From Actinomycetota bacterium (GTDB lineage: Bacteria > Actinomycetota > Humimicrobiia > Humimicrobiales > Humimicrobiaceae), in the NCBI GenBank assembly GCA_018399435.1, contig JAGYOJ010000007.1, positions 1 to 19,389 of the forward strand: DNA of 19,389 nt, in the 5' to 3' direction. This document shows positions 15,930-19,389 of this stretch, one piece after another. The notes beneath the pieces were generated by a model that was given only the letters and a program-made list of their open reading frames with translations, had not been told where the DNA came from and did no database searches. The number at the start of each line of letters is the position of its first letter. The stretch's first letter is position 1. A program made the position numbers and the translations under genes.

Positions 15930-17129
15930 GTGTTAAAATTAATAGAAAAAATAATAAGAATTATGTGTCGTAGTAAAAATATTATAGCAATAATTATAGC
16001 AACCATATTTTTTGTGTCTGCGTTATTTTTATCATACCCTACCCAAATTTATTCCCAAAACCTTGAAGAAGAGCTTGAACAAATAAAAAATGAAAGGGAA
16101 GAAACACAAGAGAAAATAAAAGAGGTTAAAAAACAGGAGCAGGAATATATCCAGCAGGTTAATTTAGTAGAAGAACAACTTCTAGGAGCCCTATCAGAAT
16201 TAGATAACCTTAATTTAAAGGTGGTAGAAGCTAAAAGCGAAATAGACCGCACAACAATAGAGCTAGTTTTAAGAGAGCAGGAATTAAAAGAAATTGAAAA
16301 ACAATTAGATGAAAAAATCCAAATTTTAAATGATAGGGTAGCTTCAATTTACAAAAATGGGAATAGTAATGTTTTAGAAATCCTTTTAAAAGCTGAAAAC
16401 TTTATTGGCTTTATTTCAAGGTTAAAGCTTATGAATATTATTGCTGAAAAGGATACAGAAATTATCCAGGCAATTAAGGATAAAAGGCAAGCTACATTAT
16501 CTGTGAAAAAATCAATACTTGATTTAAGGGACAAGCAGAAAGAGCATAGAGAAGAAGTAGAAAAATTAGTCATACAGGCAGAGAGCAAGAAATCTGAAAT
16601 TGAAGGTATCTATGGTAATAAGAAAAACCTTCTTTCAGAAACCCGGGCAAATAAAAATACCTTAATAAGGATGGAAAAGCAGCTTGAGGTTAAAGAAGCA
16701 GAGGTTAAAAGGATCCTTGAAAGCTATAAATATGGTTCTGCGCCCTCCGGGAAATTTATGTGGCCTGTTGCAGGAAGGATTAGTTCAGGTTTTGGATATA
16801 GGATACATCCAATATTTGGCACCCGCAGATTCCATTCAGGCCTTGATATTGCTGCTGGATACGGTAGCCTTGTAAAAGCCGCTGATGGGGGCCAGATTGT
16901 CCAGGCCGGCTATTTTGGGGGCTATGGATATTCCATCATGGTATACCATGGTGGAGGTTTTGCGACATGGTATGCGCATTTATCCGGGTTTAATGTTAAT
17001 GTAGGCCAATTTGTTGAAAGAGGGCAGGTAATAGGTTTTGTAGGTTCTACTGGCTGGTCTACAGGGCCCCATCTCCATTTTGAAGTTAGAATTAATGGAA
17101 ATGCCCAGAACCCCATGGGCTATCTGTAG
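15930..17129 (+). CDS. Coiled-coil M23 (LytM-type) peptidoglycan endopeptidase, EnvC/PcsB-like partner of FtsEX
   Basis: An exported murein hydrolase of 399 aa. A basic N-terminus is followed by a hydrophobic segment at about 18-38 (signal peptide or anchor). A long charged coiled coil follows at about 43-265 and a C-terminal M23 domain from about 277. The zinc ligands His302, Asp306 (HSGLD) and His383, and the catalytic His350 (YAHLS) and His381 (GPHLHFEV), are all present, so unlike E. coli EnvC it should cut peptidoglycan itself. Coiled coils of this type dock on FtsX and keep the hydrolase inactive until FtsE hydrolyses ATP; I infer the same here from adjacency. The start is GTG at 15930, with AAGGAG 16 nt upstream; ATG at 15963 is an alternative that would still keep the hydrophobic segment. 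Confidence 0.9.
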   Translation: MLKLIEKIIRIMCRSKNIIAIIIATIFFVSALFLSYPTQIYSQNLEEELEQIKNEREETQEKIKEVKKQEQEYIQQVNLVEEQLLGALSELDNLNLKVVEAKSEIDRTTIELVLREQELKEIEKQLDEKIQILNDRVASIYKNGNSNVLEILLKAENFIGFISRLKLMNIIAEKDTEIIQAIKDKRQATLSVKKSILDLRDKQKEHREEVEKLVIQAESKKSEIEGIYGNKKNLLSETRANKNTLIRMEKQLEVKEAEVKRILESYKYGSAPSGKFMWPVAGRISSGFGYRIHPIFGTRRFHSGLDIAAGYGSLVKAADGGQIVQAGYFGGYGYSIMVYHGGGFATWYAHLSGFNVNVGQFVERGQVIGFVGSTGWSTGPHLHFEVRINGNAQNPMGYL

Positions 17130-17141
17130 TTTTATGGCGTA

Positions 17142-17168
17142 TTGATTTTTATACTAAAAGCATATAAT
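17142..17168 (+). promoter_or_regulatory. Possible promoter for the S41 protease gene
   Basis: TTGATT (17142-17147) and TATAAT (17163-17168) are separated by 15 nt, a short spacer, in the 79-nt AT-rich gap before the protease gene. The perfect -10 and the unusually wide gap for this dense region suggest an own promoter, but AT-rich DNA yields such matches by chance. Confidence 0.35.
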
Positions 17169-17208
17169 TTATAATTAAAGAAATATTTTTATATTAGGTG
17201 GTTTTTTT

Positions 17209-18447
17209 ATGGTTAAGAGATTGGTAATTAAAATAGTAGTAATAGCAGTAGTTGCAATATTTGTATTTTCTACAGGGTTTTGGTTGGGCATTAACTTTTA
17301 TTCTATAAAAGAATTTGCAACCCAGACTAATGCTAATAGCATTTTTGAAGTAACAAGCGATATAACTAATGATAATAAAACAAGTAATGCCTTTAGCCTA
17401 AAGCCCTTAGAGGAAACAATAAATTTAATAAGCCAGAGGGCATTAAATGAAATTAGCAAGCAGGAATTGCTGGTTAATGCAATTGAGGGCGTCATTGGCA
17501 CTTTGGATGATAAATATGCAGACTATTTTACTGAAGAAGAGTATGCCCAAATCATGGAATCATATAGCGGCACGATGAGCGGCATTGGCGTTGTTATAAC
17601 CCTGGATGACCGGGATAGGGTTTTAATTGTAAAAGTAATTGAAAATACTCCTGCAGATGAAGTAGGGCTTAAGGAACAGGATATAATAACAGAAGTTGAA
17701 GGCAATCCCATACAGGGTTTGGCGCTTGAGGAAATTGTCAGCAAGATAAAAGGGGAAGAAGGAACTTCTGTTAATATTACAGTTAAAAGGCCTAGTGAAG
17801 ATAAGACATTTAAAGTAGACATAACCAGGCAAAGGTTTTACGTGCCAAATTTATTTGCAGAAATGTTAGAAAATGATATCGGATATGTTCAATATATTGG
17901 TTTTCAGGAAGGAGGAGCCGAAAAATTAGAAGAGGAAGTAGACAGCCTGGTTGAAAATGGGGCAAAGGGCCTAATTCTTGACCTGAGAAATAATTTAGGG
18001 GGAATTTTAGATGATGCCGTAGGCGCCTCTGACTTGTTTTTGGATGATGGAATTGTAGTAATAGTCAAAGGCAGGGTAGGCGAGGAATTAAAAACAACTA
18101 CCTATAGGGCGAAAAAAGGCGGATATACTGAAATGCCATTAGTAGTTTTGGTAAATGGATTTTCTGCAAGCGCAGCGGAGCTTTTAGCTGGCGCATTGCA
18201 GGAAAATGGCAGAGCTACCATAGTAGGAGAAGTAAGTTTTGGCAAAGGCACGGTCCAAACTATACAGGAACTCTCAAATGGGGCAGGCTTAAAATTTACT
18301 ACTGCAAAGTACTACCTGCCTTCAGATAGGTCTATTGAGGGGATAGGAATTAAGCCCGATATCGAGGTTGAACTAGACATGGAATCAGAAGAAGACCTGC
18401 AATTAGAAAAAGCTAAAGAAGTTATAAATTCTATGGCAAGTGATTAA
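17209..18447 (+). CDS. ctpA: Membrane-anchored C-terminal processing protease (PDZ, peptidase S41)
   Basis: A 412-aa serine protease acting outside the cytoplasmic membrane. An N-terminal membrane segment lies at about residues 7-30. A helical region precedes the PDZ domain (about 113-200), which has SGIGVVI and the TPADEVGLKEQDII carboxylate-binding region. The S41 core follows. Catalytic Ser321 (FSASAAE) and Lys346 (SFGKGTVQ) keep the 25-residue spacing of the Ser/Lys dyad in E. coli Prc. Family members trim or degrade exported proteins from the C-terminus, and some degrade peptidoglycan hydrolases. The M23 hydrolase gene directly upstream makes that a plausible but unproven target. AGGTGG sits 7 nt before the ATG. 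The next gene is smpB, almost touching. Confidence 0.9.
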   Translation: MVKRLVIKIVVIAVVAIFVFSTGFWLGINFYSIKEFATQTNANSIFEVTSDITNDNKTSNAFSLKPLEETINLISQRALNEISKQELLVNAIEGVIGTLDDKYADYFTEEEYAQIMESYSGTMSGIGVVITLDDRDRVLIVKVIENTPADEVGLKEQDIITEVEGNPIQGLALEEIVSKIKGEEGTSVNITVKRPSEDKTFKVDITRQRFYVPNLFAEMLENDIGYVQYIGFQEGGAEKLEEEVDSLVENGAKGLILDLRNNLGGILDDAVGASDLFLDDGIVVIVKGRVGEELKTTTYRAKKGGYTEMPLVVLVNGFSASAAELLAGALQENGRATIVGEVSFGKGTVQTIQELSNGAGLKFTTAKYYLPSDRSIEGIGIKPDIEVELDMESEEDLQLEKAKEVINSMASD

Positions 18448-18448
18448 A

Positions 18449-18928
18449 ATGGCTAAAGCTAAAAAAAGTTCTGAAGAAGACAAAACAATACTGGCCAGAA
18501 ATAAGAAGGCACAAAGAAATTTCTTTATACTGGATACTTATGAAGCAGGCATTGCGCTTAGGGGGAGCGAAGTAAAATCTGCAAGGCTTCATAATGTAAA
18601 TTTAAAGGATAGCTATGCGCGCATTAAAAACGGTGAGTTATTTCTATATAATATGCATATATCCCCTTATGATAAAAGCAGGATAGAAGATATTGAGCCA
18701 AAAAGGACCAGGAAGCTTTTAATGCATAGAAGGGAAATAGGCCGTTTGGTAGGAAAGTTAACGGATAAGAGCCTGACTTTGGTGCCGCTTGAGATATATA
18801 TGGTTAATAACTTAGTTAAAATAAAGCTAGCTTTAGCTAAGGGTAAACTAAAAAGGGATAAAAGAAGAGACTTAAAAGATAAAGAAACCCAAAGGGAAAT
18901 AAAAAGGGCTTTGAAAAATTATCAATAA
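18449..18928 (+). CDS. smpB: SsrA-binding protein SmpB
   Basis: Binds tmRNA and brings it to stalled ribosomes, mimicking a codon-anticodon pair so that trans-translation can start. The 159-aa protein contains RNKKAQRNFFI, GIALRGSEVKSARL (the oligonucleotide-binding beta-barrel core), the NMHISPYD segment and KRTRKLLMHRREI. A very basic C-terminal tail (KGKLKRDKRRDLKDKETQREIKR region) becomes helical in the mRNA channel. ATG at 18449 gives the family-typical MAK start; a GTG at 18440 in frame would add three residues and overlap the protease stop. Neither has a clear ribosome binding site. The tmRNA gene starts 31 nt after the stop. Confidence 0.95.
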   Translation: MAKAKKSSEEDKTILARNKKAQRNFFILDTYEAGIALRGSEVKSARLHNVNLKDSYARIKNGELFLYNMHISPYDKSRIEDIEPKRTRKLLMHRREIGRLVGKLTDKSLTLVPLEIYMVNNLVKIKLALAKGKLKRDKRRDLKDKETQREIKRALKNYQ

Positions 18929-18939
18929 TGTTGTATATT
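18911..18939 (+). promoter_or_regulatory. Sigma-70-type promoter for ssrA inside the smpB 3' end
   Basis: TTGAAA (18911-18916), a 17-nt spacer and TATATT (18934-18939) match the consensus at 5 of 6 positions in each box with ideal spacing. Transcription would start around 18946, leaving a leader of about 14 nt for RNase P to remove from the mature tmRNA 5' end at 18960. The -35 box lies within the last codons of smpB. Confidence 0.6.
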
Positions 18940-18959
18940 ATATAACCGCTCCTATTGTG

Positions 18960-19308
18960 GGGGGCGATTTGGATTCGACGGGGATAGGTTGAGCTTGGAT
19001 TGCAAGTCGAGTATCAGAACTCGTAAATAACTGAACTATAATAAACGCTGACGATACAGAGTTAGCACTAGCAGCATAAGGTTGCTACGTCTGCGGAAAA
19101 GTTTCCTGTGCTTTCCGTTAGGCGACGTTTAGCAGGATACCTTATAATGTTTTGTCTGCGCGCATTATAAGGGAAAATTTAGCAGAATAGCTTTTAGGGA
19201 TCCGGCCTGTAGGAGCCTTAAAGGCGAATAATAAAGTACGGGCTAAGCTTGTAGAGATCTAAGTGACGATATCTTCGGACGCGGGTTCGATTCCCGCCGC
19301 CTCCACCA
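18960..19308 (+). ncRNA. ssrA: Transfer-messenger RNA (tmRNA, 10Sa RNA)
   Basis: A one-piece tmRNA of about 349 nt. The 5' GGGGGCG pairs with 3' CGCCUCC over seven pairs (one G-U), and CCA is encoded, with ACCA at 19305-19308. The conserved 5' GGATTCGACGGG and the T arm GCGGG/TTCGATT/CCCGC (19281-19297) form the tRNA-like part. Between them lie the tag reading frame and pseudoknot helices, including a perfect 10-bp stem CCTTATAATG/CATTATAAGG (19140-19149 with 19163-19172). It rescues ribosomes stalled on broken mRNA and marks the peptide for proteolysis. It is not a split (permuted) tmRNA. It lies directly after its protein partner smpB. Confidence 0.97.
19047..19079 (+). other. tmRNA tag-peptide reading frame (ADDTELALAA)
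   Basis: The resume codon GCT at 19047 follows AATAAAC. Ten codons encode ADDTELALAA and end at TAA. The C-terminal ALAA is the usual degradation signal recognised by ClpXP-type proteases. The start of the frame is inferred from tag length and the conserved alanine resume codon. Confidence 0.9.
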
Positions 19309-19389
19309 TATAACCGCTAGTCAATCCTATGGGATCCATGCGTTTTAGCATTAGGTTTTGTGGGCTGGGTGCTGAAAATGGCAAGGATT

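Noticed and set aside
18940..19318. attL/attR of an integrated element at ssrA
   Set aside because: The repeats enclose the tmRNA itself, not foreign DNA, and no integrase or mobile gene is present.
19309..19389. Start of another gene downstream of ssrA (ATGs at 19329, 19338, 19376)
   Set aside because: The frames run off the window after at most about 20 codons, have no clear ribosome binding site and match no family I recognise.

Overview
The window is a bacterial chromosome segment with every recognisable gene on the + strand, packed with gaps of a few bases or with overlaps of 4 to 19 nt. Base composition is AT-rich (estimated by eye, high 30s %GC). Arginine is mostly AGG/AGA, isoleucine is often ATA, and TTG/GTG starts are frequent. 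The order comF-like / hpf / secA / prfB / ftsE / ftsX / M23 peptidase / S41 protease / smpB / ssrA resembles that of Gram-positive-type lineages (Actinobacteriota, Bacillota and relatives). The short-tailed S-adenosylhomocysteinase and the SIS-type phosphoglucose/phosphomannose isomerase are types common in thermophilic or deep-branching bacteria and archaea. I infer an AT-rich, possibly uncultured, deep-branching bacterium; no ribosomal RNA is present to place it better.

Region 1 (97-5727) is a sugar-nucleotide block. It encodes a GDP-4-keto-6-deoxymannose reductase-like SDR, a mannose-1-phosphate guanylyltransferase-like enzyme, GDP-mannose 4,6-dehydratase, a phosphomannomutase/phosphoglucomutase and a bifunctional phosphoglucose/phosphomannose isomerase. 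Together these would convert fructose-6-phosphate to mannose-6-P, mannose-1-P, GDP-mannose, GDP-4-keto-6-deoxymannose and probably GDP-D-rhamnose, for a cell-surface glycan. The first three genes start with TTG, each behind a good ribosome binding site.

Region 2 (5744-9206) carries S-adenosylhomocysteinase and methylthioribose-1-phosphate isomerase overlapping by 19 nt (recycling of by-products of SAM use), then a second sugar-1-phosphate nucleotidyltransferase overlapping mtnA by 4 nt. Region 3 (9211-10631) has a divergent ComF-like phosphoribosyltransferase, a cold-shock-domain protein and a long-form ribosome hibernation factor. Region 4 (10648-14277) has secA and prfB; prfB carries the programmed +1 frameshift with an in-frame TGA at codon 24.

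Region 5 (14316-18447) is a cell-envelope module: FtsE and FtsX, a coiled-coil M23 peptidase with an intact active site, and a membrane-anchored PDZ/S41 processing protease. Region 6 (18449-19308) is the complete trans-translation pair, smpB and ssrA; the tmRNA encodes the tag ADDTELALAA, and a good sigma-70-type promoter for it lies across the smpB 3' end. No stretch over 300 bases lacks a gene. Positions 1-96 are AT-rich with no gene I can support, and 19309-19389 is a short tail with nothing callable. I saw no transposon, phage, CRISPR array or defence locus. The window is mostly well-known housekeeping biology, and I do not claim a new system.
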